DNA of 24,514 nt from an uncultured Oscillospiraceae bacterium (GCA_905198295.1 CAJKBW010000045.1:1-24514), one strand, 5' to 3'. Positions 16,392 through 23,746 are shown, counted from the stretch's first letter. Numbers and translations: made by a program. Notes: a model not told the origin generated them from the sequence alone.

Positions 16392-16455
16392 TTAACATCA
16401 TTCTAATACCGCTTGGTAAACCCTAATCCCCTTTTTGCCCTCTGCCTGCTATACT
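16392..16455 (+). promoter_or_regulatory. Promoter of the divergent 72-aa membrane protein with KdpE-like box
   Basis: The box TTAACATCATTCTAAT (16392-16407) ends exactly 42 bases before the extended -10 TGC-TATACT (16450-16455). The would-be -35 (TCCCCT) does not match consensus. The arrangement mirrors the divergent kdpDE promoter; the two boxes are 33 bases apart and point in opposite directions. Confidence 0.65.
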
Positions 16456-16495
16456 GAAAGCAGAAAGGGAACCACTGGACAGGAGGCAAGGCATC

Positions 16496-16714
16496 ATGAC
16501 CCATACACTGGTACATTCTCCATATATTGTAAAGCAGCATCTGACGCACCGCACGCAGGCCGGGAGTCGCCGCAGTCTGACTGCGTGGATGGCGAAGCAC
16601 CGCCTGCTGACCGGGCTGTTCTGCTTTTTCGGCGCGCCCATACTGGTTATGCTCGCTGTCTTCGCCGCTACAGGCATCGCCGGCGTGCTGACCCAAGCAT
16701 TTATACCCGGATGA
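16496..16714 (+). CDS. 72-aa single-span membrane protein divergent from kdpDE
   Basis: I do not recognise this small protein. Its first half is basic and polar, with several His and Arg (MTHTLVHSPYIVKQHLTHRT, then RRSLTAWMAKHR). The second half is one long hydrophobic span (about 38-66, GLFCFFGAPILVMLAVFAAT), and it ends TQAFIPG. The positive-inside rule would put the N-terminus in the cytoplasm. AGGAGG lies 9 bases before the ATG. It has its own promoter with a KdpE-like box and its own strong terminator, so it is very likely a real gene. Being driven by the same kind of box as kdpDE and the pump suggests a role in potassium or turgor response, for example as a modulator of KdpD or a transporter. 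No homology supports this yet. Confidence 0.75.
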   Translation: MTHTLVHSPYIVKQHLTHRTQAGSRRSLTAWMAKHRLLTGLFCFFGAPILVMLAVFAATGIAGVLTQAFIPG

Positions 16715-16747
16715 TTTTGGACAGCACGTACGTGTGGATATAGATGA

Positions 16748-16790
16748 ACAGAGGAGGCCAGCCCGTAGGGGTTGGCCTCCTCTGTTTTTT
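16748..16790 (+). terminator. Strong intrinsic terminator after the 72-aa gene
   Basis: A stem of about 17 bp pairs ACAGAGGAGGCCA (16748-16760) with TGGCCTCCTCTGT (16773-16785) plus inner GCCC/GGGT pairs. It is followed by TTTTTT on the plus strand. Confidence 0.92.
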
Positions 16791-16791
16791 A

Positions 16792-16820
16792 ACAAAGCGG
16801 GCCTCCCAGAGGAAGTCCCG
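16792..16820 (-). terminator. Probable terminator of the surface-protein gene
   Basis: On the minus strand CGGGACTTCC pairs with GGGAGGCCCG across a 3-base loop (16798-16820), with one mismatch and one G-T pair. CTTTGTT follows. The T-run is weak, but the site lies 17 bases after the stop of the surface-protein gene. Confidence 0.5.
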
Positions 16821-16837
16821 TTTTGCCGATAAACCGT

Positions 16838-18334
16838 TTATCGGGTTTTGCCCGCCAGTTTGACCGAACCGGTCAGACTCCCCGCGCCGAGCAGCAGGAG
16901 AAGCATGCCCATGCCCAGCCCGCTGCCGACGCCGGTCTCCGGAATATCCGGCTCTGCCGGCTTTTCTTCCAGCGCAGAAACTGCCTTTGCAATGGCATCC
17001 GCCAGCGCATCTACCCTATCCTGCTCTGCCTCGCTCAAACCGCGGTCAACCTGTTCAATCAGCGCCTGAAGCGCCGCGACGGATTCTTCGGTGTAGAGGG
17101 AGAGATCGTCCGGGATCGTTTCAAGCACCTTGTCGAGGGCGGCATAATCCGCGGGGATGTTGTAAATATCCCCGGCGAAAGTGGGATGATCGATCCCCCA
17201 GACCCAGTTTACCCCTTCCTGCGCATTTGCCTGAAGCTCGGCCAGAACAGCAGCATCTCCAAAATCGTTTGTGGCGGTTCCCGCAGGATTGCCGCTTTCC
17301 TCGTTATAAATACTGGCGATATAGGTATCGTCATCCGGCCAAACACAGTTGGTGACGTCGGTATCCACCACATAACCGATCCAGCAGGTGTTTCCTTCTT
17401 CCGTCGGATCCACGCCGATGTCCGTCGTCGCTACCATACAATTGTCCACGACAGCCCCCTCTGCATAACCGACAATGCCGCCTACCGGAGCCTGAATGGC
17501 ATTGACGACGATTTTCCCGTCATACCAGCAGTCGGTAATCGTCGCTGTTCCGGTATAAGAGGCGCCGAGAATGCCGCCGAGGGAATCCCAGTACACCATA
17601 CCGTCGTCATAATAATCGCCGGAATTGGTGTAATTGCCGGTTATCACCGCTTGAGAATAGCTCGCCTGGATCGCGATATCGCCGTTGGCAAAGCCGACCA
17701 GTCCGCCGATGTATTTTTCTATATACGATCCACCGGTAATGCTGCCGGTCGAATAGCAGCCGCTCATCGTCGAATTGGTAAACCAGTCCACAATAATGCC
17801 CATGCCATAGGTGCTGACATCCTTTTCGGAAATCAGAATATCCGCATCACGCACACCGAGATTCCGGATAGTCCCCTCATACACAGCGCCGAACAACCCG
17901 TGTCGGATGGTATTGTGTGCGGTTTTGTCGGGATCATCGCTGCGGTAATCTTCATGGGAATACAGCCCGTTAATCACATGTCCCTGTCCATCAAATGTGC
18001 CGCCGAACGCATAGGCGGGTGTATTGGCGCCGCTGCCGATGGAAATCCATTCGTGCCCGGACAGATCAAGATCATTGTCAAGCAGAATGGTGGTGTCGGT
18101 AAACCGCACATCCTCGTTTACCAGCCGCGCCAGACCAGCCAACTGCTCCGCTGTGATAAGGGTGTAGCTCTCCTTTGCATCATCCGGGTCATACCATCCG
18201 GTATCCGCTGTCCCGTCCCAGATGTCTGCTGCACCCGTTTCTTCGGCCGCAAAAGCCGTCATCGGCAGTACCGCCGCAGCCATAACCGCCGCCAGCATAC
18301 ATGTCAGCCGCTTTAGAGATCTTCCTTTGCTCAT
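16838..18334 (-). CDS. Sortase-anchored GLUG/beta-helix-type surface protein
   Basis: This 498-residue protein has a Sec signal peptide (1-29; basic start, hydrophobic core, cleavage after TAFA). Its extracellular region (about 55-390) contains GLUG-like repeats (for example GGTFDGQGHVINGLY, HGLFGAVYEGTIRNLGV, GGLVGFANGD, GGILGASYTGTATITDC, GGIVGYAEG), which suggest a beta-helix. A helical FIVAR-like segment (about 395-455) follows, then an IPETG sortase signal (464-468) with a hydrophobic stretch and a basic KLAGKTR tail. It should be covalently attached to the cell wall and may bind host or dietary glycans or proteins, or act in adhesion; the ligand is not readable. GGAAAGGA lies about 11 bases before the ATG at 18334. 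No good minus-strand promoter is visible upstream; see the inverted repeat. Confidence 0.88.
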   Translation of the reverse strand: MSKGRSLKRLTCMLAAVMAAAVLPMTAFAAEETGAADIWDGTADTGWYDPDDAKESYTLITAEQLAGLARLVNEDVRFTDTTILLDNDLDLSGHEWISIGSGANTPAYAFGGTFDGQGHVINGLYSHEDYRSDDPDKTAHNTIRHGLFGAVYEGTIRNLGVRDADILISEKDVSTYGMGIIVDWFTNSTMSGCYSTGSITGGSYIEKYIGGLVGFANGDIAIQASYSQAVITGNYTNSGDYYDDGMVYWDSLGGILGASYTGTATITDCWYDGKIVVNAIQAPVGGIVGYAEGAVVDNCMVATTDIGVDPTEEGNTCWIGYVVDTDVTNCVWPDDDTYIASIYNEESGNPAGTATNDFGDAAVLAELQANAQEGVNWVWGIDHPTFAGDIYNIPADYAALDKVLETIPDDLSLYTEESVAALQALIEQVDRGLSEAEQDRVDALADAIAKAVSALEEKPAEPDIPETGVGSGLGMGMLLLLLGAGSLTGSVKLAGKTR

Positions 18335-18359
18335 TTTTCAACAGTCCTTTCCGGTTTAC

Positions 18360-18500
18360 AAAGGTGTGCTTTTCTAAACAGGAAAATCCGGCGGCAAAAA
18401 ACCAGAATATATTTCCAAAGGAACTTGAATCCTTCCGGTAATGCGGATATAATATAGGCAATGCGATGGTGTGCTGTACGGTCTGAAAAAGCACACCTTT
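18360..18500. repeat. 14-bp inverted repeat around a promoter: candidate invertible switch
   Basis: AAAGGTGTGCTTTT (18360-18373) and its exact reverse complement AAAAGCACACCTTT (18487-18500) flank 113 bases upstream of the surface-protein gene. Inside lies a promoter (18425-18453, +) pointing away from that gene. Inversion between the arms would turn the promoter toward it. An additional copy of the core, GGTGTGCT (18468-18475), lies inside and can also pair with the right arm as a short hairpin, so a regulator site or leader hairpin is an alternative. No recombinase gene is in the window. Confidence 0.5.
18425..18453 (+). promoter_or_regulatory. Sigma-A-type promoter inside the inverted repeat
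   Basis: TTGAAT (18425-18430), a 17-base spacer and a perfect TATAAT (18448-18453) are on the plus strand. In the orientation given it reads away from the surface-protein gene and toward the GNAT gene, whose start is about 180 bases downstream and which has its own promoter. Confidence 0.65.
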
Positions 18501-18587
18501 ACGGATTGACGCTGTGAATGCCGCCGCTTCGTCCAGTATGCTGCCGGCCGGAGCGTTTCTTTTTTCCTCTCACCTATACCCTGCTCC

Positions 18588-18616
18588 TTGCGGCAAACCT
18601 CAGGCTGTGGTACGAT
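18588..18616 (+). promoter_or_regulatory. Promoter of the GNAT acetyltransferase gene
   Basis: TTGCGG (18588-18593), a 17-base spacer and TACGAT (18611-18616) preceded by TGG as an extended -10 lie about 25 bases upstream of the start codon. The leader would be very short. Confidence 0.6.
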
Positions 18617-18640
18617 AAAAGAAAAAGGACGGTGATCGCT

Positions 18641-19108
18641 ATGCCTGTGACCGGGAACCTCCGGCTGATCCGGATACGGGAGCACCCGGAATGGGTCGAA
18701 CGGGCGGCGGACTGGTTCAGTGAAAAATGGCCGGTGCCGCGCGAAGCCTATCGCGACAGCCAGCTCGCCTGTACGCGGCAGAAAATCGGCATTCCCCAGT
18801 GGTATATCGTAACCGATGTGCGGCAGCGGATACTCGCCGGCACCGGCGTCATCGACAACGACTATCATGACCGAAAAGATCTGACTCCCAACCTCTGTGC
18901 GCTGTATGTGGAGGAATCCTGCCGTCTGCAGGGGATCGCCCGAACGCTGCTGGATGTCGTTCGGGCAGACATGCGGGAGCTGGGCTTTTCCACCCTGTAC
19001 CTGCTCACCGATCACACGCAGTTTTATGAGAAATGCGGCTGGTCCTTTTATACGATGGTACAGGGCGATAACGGCAGCCCGGAACGGCTGTACCGGACAA
19101 ACAGCTGA
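18641..19108 (+). CDS. GNAT-family N-acetyltransferase
   Basis: The 155-residue protein has the GNAT layout. A beta-strand pair runs through the region LAGTGVIDND (65-74). A central strand and acetyl-CoA pyrophosphate loop follow, with LYVEESCRLQGIARTLL (88-104) matching the Q/RxxGxG/A motif in the variant RLQGIA. The C-terminal FYEKCGW (128-134) is a typical GNAT ending motif. The ATG at 18641 (MPVTGNLRLI) has AAGGACGGTGA upstream and gives a standard N-terminus; a frame reaching back to 18518 adds about 41 residues without a ribosome binding site and crosses the promoter. The substrate is unknown; such single-domain proteins acetylate small amines, peptides or antibiotics. It is a single-gene unit converging on the trp operon. 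Confidence 0.88.
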   Translation: MPVTGNLRLIRIREHPEWVERAADWFSEKWPVPREAYRDSQLACTRQKIGIPQWYIVTDVRQRILAGTGVIDNDYHDRKDLTPNLCALYVEESCRLQGIARTLLDVVRADMRELGFSTLYLLTDHTQFYEKCGWSFYTMVQGDNGSPERLYRTNS

Positions 19109-19123
19109 ATATGGCTATTCTCT

Positions 19124-19168
19124 AAAACAGCAGGGCCGGCGGAAGATTACCGCCGGCCCTGCTGTTTT
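19124..19168. terminator. Bidirectional terminator between the GNAT gene and trpB2
   Basis: A perfect 15-bp GC-rich stem CAGCAGGGCCGGCGG / CCGCCGGCCCTGCTG (19128-19142 with 19150-19164) is bounded by AAAA and TTTT. It can terminate the convergent GNAT (+) and trp operon (-) transcripts. Confidence 0.93.
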
Positions 19169-19172
19169 CGGT

Positions 19173-20552
19173 TTACTGGATACCCTCGATGTGCGGCAGC
19201 AGGTCAAAGCCCTTCTGCAGGTCTTCATCGCTCGGGATATAGTCGTTCATCCGTCCCTCGAGGAAAGAGGTGTATGCGTTCATATCGAAATACCCGGTAC
19301 CGGTCAGCCCAAACAGGATGGTTTTCGCCTCGCCGGATTCGCGGCATTTGATTGCCTCATCGATCGCGGCACGGATCGCGTGAGAGGATTCCGGCGCGGG
19401 CAGGATGGTTTCGTGCTTGGCGAACAGCACCGCCGCCTCAAACACCTTCGTCTGCTCGACCGCCACAGCGCGCATATAGCCGTCGTGATATAGTTTGGAA
19501 AGGATCGGGCTCATGCCGTGATAACGCAGACCGCCCGCATGGTTGGCTGACGGGATGAATTCGCTGCCGAGGGTGTACATCCGCGCAAGCGGCGTCACAT
19601 GGCCGGTGTCGCAGAAGTCGTAGGCATACCGGCCGCGGGTCAGTGACGGGCAGGAGGCCGGCTCGACCGCGATAAACTCGGTTTGCGGGCGGCTGCCATC
19701 CAGCTTATCCTTCATGAAAGCGCCCATCAGTCCGCCAAGGTTAGAACCGCCGCCGGCGCAGCCGATGACGATATCCGGGTACTCGCCGATCTTTTCCATC
19801 GCAGCCTTGGATTCCAATCCGATCACCGACTGATGCAGCAGCACCTGATTGAGCACCGAGCCAAGGACATAGCGGCAGTCCGGGGTGTGGGTCGCCTTTT
19901 CGATCGCTTCAGAAATCGCGCAGCCGAGAGAACCGCCGGTGCCCGGATGCGCCTTCAGGATCGCCCGGCCGACTTCGGTGGTTTCCGAGGGGCTGGGGAT
20001 AATATCGGCGCCGAACGTCTCGATAACCGCCTTGCGGAACGGCTTCTGCTCGTAGCTGACCTTGACCATGTAAACGGTCAGGTCCAGTCCGTAATGCGCA
20101 CAGGCCATCGACAGCGCCGTACCCCACTGTCCTGCGCCGGTTTCGGTGGTCAGCGCCTTGAGTTCCTGCTTTTTCGCATAATATACCTGCGCCGCCGCGG
20201 AATTGAGCTTGTGGCTGCCGGAAGTGTTGTTGCCCTCAAATTTGTAGTAGATTTTCGCCGGCGTATCCAGCGCCTTTTCGAGATTGTACGCCCGGATAAG
20301 CGGCGACGGGCGGAAAATGCGGTAAAAATTCTGTACCTCTTCCGGAATGTCGATATAGCGGTCAGCCGCGTTGAGTTCCTGATCACACAGTTCCTCACAG
20401 AAGACCGGCAGCAGATCGTCCCGGCCGACCGGCTGATGGGTGCCCGGATGCAAGTAGGGATCGGGCTGCTCCTTCATATCCGCCCGCAGGTTGTACCACT
20501 GCTTCGGCATCTCCTCTTCGGTAAGATACACACGATACGGGATCTTGCTCAT
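19173..20552 (-). CDS. trpB: Type 2 tryptophan synthase beta subunit (TrpB2)
   Basis: This PLP-dependent enzyme is expected to make tryptophan from indole and serine. The Schiff-base lysine is K115 in GSHKLNSA, ETGAGQWG follows near residue 142, and the phosphate-binding loop GCAGGGSNLGG lies near 260. The N-terminal extension (about 1-80, with a LYHPG-like YLHPGT segment) and the 459-residue length mark it as the TrpB2/TIGR01415 type rather than the roughly 400-residue TrpA-partnered TrpB1. There is no trpA or other trp biosynthesis gene in the window. It is the last gene of a Trp T-box operon, 31 bases after the ATPase gene, with AAAGGATG before the ATG. TrpB2 enzymes usually act without TrpA, so salvage of imported or released indole is plausible. 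Confidence 0.93.
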   Translation of the reverse strand: MSKIPYRVYLTEEEMPKQWYNLRADMKEQPDPYLHPGTHQPVGRDDLLPVFCEELCDQELNAADRYIDIPEEVQNFYRIFRPSPLIRAYNLEKALDTPAKIYYKFEGNNTSGSHKLNSAAAQVYYAKKQELKALTTETGAGQWGTALSMACAHYGLDLTVYMVKVSYEQKPFRKAVIETFGADIIPSPSETTEVGRAILKAHPGTGGSLGCAISEAIEKATHTPDCRYVLGSVLNQVLLHQSVIGLESKAAMEKIGEYPDIVIGCAGGGSNLGGLMGAFMKDKLDGSRPQTEFIAVEPASCPSLTRGRYAYDFCDTGHVTPLARMYTLGSEFIPSANHAGGLRYHGMSPILSKLYHDGYMRAVAVEQTKVFEAAVLFAKHETILPAPESSHAIRAAIDEAIKCRESGEAKTILFGLTGTGYFDMNAYTSFLEGRMNDYIPSDEDLQKGFDLLPHIEGIQ

Positions 20553-20583
20553 TTTTCTTCATCCTTTCTGTGATGCGTGCGGC

Positions 20584-21357
20584 TCAGTTGCCGCATTCCA
20601 CGCTGATTTCGTTGAACAGCCTGAGCAGGTCGTCAAGCTGCGTGTCCGCTTTTTCTTCGCCGCGCACATCCAGCACGGCATGGCCCTCGTGCATCATCAC
20701 CAGCCGGCTGCCATATTCCAGCGCAAACCGCAGGTTGTGGGTGACCATCAGCGCGGTCACCTTTTTCTCGCGGACCAGCCGGTCGGTCAGCTCCATGATT
20801 GTGCGGGAGGACTTGGGATCAAGCGCAGCGGTGTGCTCGTCGAGGATCAGCAGGTCGATATCGGTCATATTCGCGATCACCAGCGCGAGCGCCTGCCGCT
20901 GGCCGCCGGAAAGCGAGCCGACCGGCACATGCATCCGGTTTTCCAGACCCATGTTGCAGAACTCCAGTAGCTCCCGGTAATACTCGATCCGTTTTTTGTT
21001 CAGCGAGCGCGCCAGGCCGTAGCCGTGCTGCTTGTGGTCGGCCAGCGCCATGTTTTCCAGAATGGTCAGATCCGGACAGGAACCCTTGGCCGGATCCTGA
21101 AAGACGCGCCCGATGAACGCTGCGCGTTTGTATTCCTTCATGCGGGTGATATCCCTGTCCCGGAAAAAGATCCGTCCGCCTTCCACCGGCAGGGTGCCGC
21201 AGATGATGTTCAGCAGGGTGGTCTTGCCGGAACCGTTCGAGCCGACGATAGAGACAAATTCCCCCGCCTGCACCTCGAACGAAAAGCGATCGAACAGGGT
21301 GGTTTCGTCCGGGGTGCCGATGTTGAATTTCTTGACGATATCCTCACACTTAACCAC
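20584..21357 (-). CDS. trpZ: ABC transporter ATP-binding protein, TrpZ-like
   Basis: This ATPase subunit has Walker A GSNGSGKTT (39-47), a Q-loop in FQDPAKGSC, the signature LSGGQRQAL, Walker B DLLILDEHTAAL, and the switch His in MVTHNL. The start is GTG at 21357 with GGAGGAGG upstream; it overlaps the permease gene by 8 bases, so the two are translationally coupled. At 257 residues it is of normal size. With the permease and lipoprotein it forms an importer of the TrpXYZ type, a T-box-regulated candidate tryptophan transporter of Firmicutes. The assignment to tryptophan rests on the T-box and on trpB2. Confidence 0.88.
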   Translation of the reverse strand: MVKCEDIVKKFNIGTPDETTLFDRFSFEVQAGEFVSIVGSNGSGKTTLLNIICGTLPVEGGRIFFRDRDITRMKEYKRAAFIGRVFQDPAKGSCPDLTILENMALADHKQHGYGLARSLNKKRIEYYRELLEFCNMGLENRMHVPVGSLSGGQRQALALVIANMTDIDLLILDEHTAALDPKSSRTIMELTDRLVREKKVTALMVTHNLRFALEYGSRLVMMHEGHAVLDVRGEEKADTQLDDLLRLFNEISVECGN

Positions 21358-22264
21358 GGGACGGCCTCCTCCCCTTTTCCATCACATTGCTGAACACCAG
21401 CGCCAGCACACACAGCACCGCCATAATCAGCTTGAGCCAGTCGCTCAGCTCGAACGCGTCGGCCACCGTCAGGCAAGCCTTATAGATGATCGCCCCGACG
21501 ATCACCTTGGTGGTCGCCTTCATGAAGCGAACCTTCTGGAGCAGGCTGATGCCGATGATCACCGACGCCAGGCCGATGACCACCATACCGGGCCCGATCT
21601 GCAGGCTGGCGGTCTGGGTATTCTGTGCGATCGCCGCGCCGGCTACCGCCGCAAAGCCGTTGCCCAGCGCAAGGCCGATGATCTTGGAGGTGCCGGGGTT
21701 GCGGGCGAGCATGGTGACAAACTGCTCGTTGCTGCCGGTCGCCCGCAGCAGCATGCCGGACCGGGTGGAAAAATACCAGTCGAGCAGCAGCTTGGACACC
21801 ACCGAAAGCACAATCACCAGGATCAGCGCCCGCAGCGCATAGCCGCCGATGTATTTGGGCAGCACCGACACCGGAAGGGTGTTGAAGATGGTCGGCTCGT
21901 TGAACAGCGACGCGGTGGAACCGCCGTCGGTGCCTGCCTTCATGATCACGAGGTTGACCGACAGCAGCGCGGTCATCACCAGAATCCCGCACAGCAGCGG
22001 ACGGATCTTCAGCTTTACGTGCAGCAGGCCGGTCACGCAGCCCGCCGCCGCCCCGACCACAAACGCGGCGAGGGTTGCCAGCCAGGGGTTGAGCCCCCGC
22101 AGCATCAGCACTGCGGCGACCGTCGCCCCGAGCGGCACCGTACCGTCCACCGACAGGTCTGGGAAATCCAGAATGCTGTAGGTGATGTATACGCCGAGCG
22201 CCAGCACGGCGTACAAAAAGCCTTCGGTCAGGCTGTTGACGACCAACCCCAGGAATTCATTCAT
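21350..22264 (-). CDS. trpY: ABC transporter permease, TrpY-like
   Basis: The 304-residue protein is hydrophobic throughout with about eight to nine membrane spans. Family stretches such as ILDFPDLSVDGTVPLGA (about 31-47), GNGFAAVAGAA and IGPGMVVIGLASVIIG match the branched-chain-amino-acid/ribose-type permease superfamily (BPD_transp_2) in the form paired with ABC_sub_bind lipoproteins. It would form the channel of the importer. The ATG at 22264 is preceded by AAGGGATG and lies 33 bases after the lipoprotein gene. No separate second permease is present, so it probably acts as a homodimer. Confidence 0.88.
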   Translation of the reverse strand: MNEFLGLVVNSLTEGFLYAVLALGVYITYSILDFPDLSVDGTVPLGATVAAVLMLRGLNPWLATLAAFVVGAAAGCVTGLLHVKLKIRPLLCGILVMTALLSVNLVIMKAGTDGGSTASLFNEPTIFNTLPVSVLPKYIGGYALRALILVIVLSVVSKLLLDWYFSTRSGMLLRATGSNEQFVTMLARNPGTSKIIGLALGNGFAAVAGAAIAQNTQTASLQIGPGMVVIGLASVIIGISLLQKVRFMKATTKVIVGAIIYKACLTVADAFELSDWLKLIMAVLCVLALVFSNVMEKGRRPSRG

Positions 22265-22297
22265 GCAAGCACATCCCTTAAGAAATCTCTGCTCAAA

Positions 22298-23296
22298 TTA
22301 TTTCGCCGCGGTATCCTGCGCCGACTGATAGGCCTCCGGAATGCTCAGCCCCAGCTGCGCCGCCACCTCACTGTTGTAGACCGGGAAGCTGTCCTCGATG
22401 AGCAGCACCGCGGTGTCCTCGGCCTTTTCGCCGCCGAGCACCCGGCCGGCCAGCTCACCGGTTGCCTTGCCGAGCGCCACATAGTCGAGGCTCTCGCTCG
22501 CCAGGCAGCCCTTGACCACCTGCTCGATTTCGGAACCGTACACCGGGATTTTCGCAGCGTTGGCCCGCTCGAGCACCACCGACAGGTTGTCAACCACCAG
22601 ATTGTCGGTGAAATTGTTGATGCAGTCGACCTCGTTGACCAGCGACGCAGCCGCAATCGGGATATCGCCGGCGTTCTGTACGCCCTTGGAAACGATCTCA
22701 AAGCCGTACTGCCCTGCCAGCCCCTCGAGTGTTTTCAGGTTGGAGAGCGAATTGGCCTCCGCCGTGTTGTACAGCACGCCGATCTTCTTCGCGTCCGGCT
22801 GGAACGCCCGAATCATCTTCAGTTGTCCGTCGAGGTTGAGCCGGTCGGAGCTGCCGGTGCAGTTGTTCCCGGATTTGTCCAGGGAGTTAACCAGCTTGAT
22901 GGAAACCGGATCGTTGACCGCGCAGAAAATGGTGGGAATCCGGCCGTCCGCCGCCGAATAGGCCGCGGTTGCCGCCGGGGTGGCGATGCCGATGAGCATG
23001 TCGCAGCCGGCCGCCATGTTGCCGGCGAGCTGGTTGGCAGAAGCGACGTCGCCCTGCGCATTTTTGAATTCGATGGTGCAGGTTTCGCCGTCCTTGTAGC
23101 CGGCAGCCTCCAATCCCTGAAGCAGTCCTTCGTAGCAGTTGTCCAGCGAGGAGTGCACGGCGTACTGCAGGATGCCGATCTTCGGCAGGTTCTTATCCGT
23201 TCCGCTGCCGTCCTCCCCCTGACTGCACGCCGCAAAGGACAGGCACATCGCCGCAGCCAGCAGCGCGGCGCCAAATTTTTTAACGGTATATTTCAT
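22298..23296 (-). CDS. trpX: Substrate-binding lipoprotein, TrpX-like
   Basis: The 332-residue protein begins with a lipoprotein signal peptide (1-23) and the lipobox SFAAC, with C24 as the lipidated residue. The mature part starts with a Gly/Ser-rich linker, then KIGILQYAVHSSLDNCYEGL. It continues through IATPAATAA, IFCAVNDPV, IGVLYNTAEANS and YGSEIEQVVKG, all typical of the ABC_sub_bind family (PF04392, type I periplasmic fold). It would capture the ligand at the outer membrane face and deliver it to the permease. It is the first gene after the Trp T-box, which points to tryptophan or a precursor such as indole as ligand. The ribosome binding site before the ATG at 23296 is weak and rather distant. 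Confidence 0.9.
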   Translation of the reverse strand: MKYTVKKFGAALLAAAMCLSFAACSQGEDGSGTDKNLPKIGILQYAVHSSLDNCYEGLLQGLEAAGYKDGETCTIEFKNAQGDVASANQLAGNMAAGCDMLIGIATPAATAAYSAADGRIPTIFCAVNDPVSIKLVNSLDKSGNNCTGSSDRLNLDGQLKMIRAFQPDAKKIGVLYNTAEANSLSNLKTLEGLAGQYGFEIVSKGVQNAGDIPIAAASLVNEVDCINNFTDNLVVDNLSVVLERANAAKIPVYGSEIEQVVKGCLASESLDYVALGKATGELAGRVLGGEKAEDTAVLLIEDSFPVYNSEVAAQLGLSIPEAYQSAQDTAAK

Positions 23297-23408
23297 TTTT
23301 GTTACCCACTTTCTCCATAATCATCTGGTTTTCAGCATGTACATTTTGGCCTTACCGACGCCATCGCCATCGTTTCTGTCTCATCATAGACCCTCCGTAA
23401 GAACAAAT

Positions 23409-23695
23409 AAAAAAAGCTTCTGTCCCAAACAACTTGGGACAGAAGCCTGACTTCTGCGGTACCACCCGGATTCATCCGCTCTTCACGGATGCACTCGTTC
23501 TGCGCACACAGTATGCGCACTCCCTGGATAACGGGTGGAGTTCCCGTCGCCCCTACTCTCCCGGAAGGGATTTCGGCTTGCCCTCGTAAGTCCATTCAGC
23601 AAGGCTGCCGCTGCTGCAATCTCACCACCTGCAGCTCTCTGCAAACGCCTGAGTCCCTGCTTACTACTCTCACTCAAAGGTTTTGTGTTTTGTTT
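23409..23695 (-). ncRNA. Tryptophan T-box riboswitch leader
   Basis: The leader RNA senses uncharged tRNA and controls read-through into trpXYZ-trpB2. Read on the minus strand, Stem I begins with GAGAGTAGTAAGCAGG, a K-turn/loop E-like region. The specifier triplet is TGG (23592-23594) in the context CTGAATGGACTTACG, which reads tryptophan. The conserved T-box GGGTGGTACCGCAG occupies 23454-23467. The terminator follows: a 13-bp stem GCTTCTGTCCCAA / TTGGGACAGAAGC (23416-23446) with seven T residues to 23409. When tRNA-Trp is uncharged its end pairs with the T-box and an antiterminator forms. About 112 bases of leader with no visible gene remain before trpX. Confidence 0.95.
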
Positions 23696-23700
23696 TCTCT

Positions 23701-23729
23701 ATCATATGCCGCTTTTTTCAATTTGTCAA
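23701..23729 (-). promoter_or_regulatory. Promoter of the T-box trp operon
   Basis: On the minus strand a consensus TTGACA (23724-23729), a 17-base spacer and TATGAT (23701-23706) stand just before the T-box leader. The strong constitutive promoter leaves control to the riboswitch. Confidence 0.85.
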
Positions 23730-23746
23730 CCCTTTTTTTCTTGCCG

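Noticed and set aside
16240..16401. Longer N-terminus for kdpD
   Set aside because: The extension would cover the predicted kdpDE promoter and box. The ATG at 16239 has the ribosome binding site and gives the normal length.
16403..16795. 130-codon minus-strand frame opposite the 72-aa gene
   Set aside because: It covers the promoter and terminator signals of the plus-strand gene, has no ribosome binding site of note and shows no motif.
18518..18640. 41-residue N-terminal extension of the GNAT protein
   Set aside because: There is no ribosome binding site at 18518, the stretch contains the promoter of the gene, and the extension is not GNAT-like.
21113..23320. A 735-codon open frame on the plus strand opposite the trp transporter genes
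   Set aside because: It is antisense to the lipoprotein, permease and ATPase genes, has a His/Arg/Gln-rich composition and shows no recognisable motif.
23332..23595. Short minus-strand frames inside the T-box leader
   Set aside because: They overlap the conserved T-box and terminator structure and have no coding signals.
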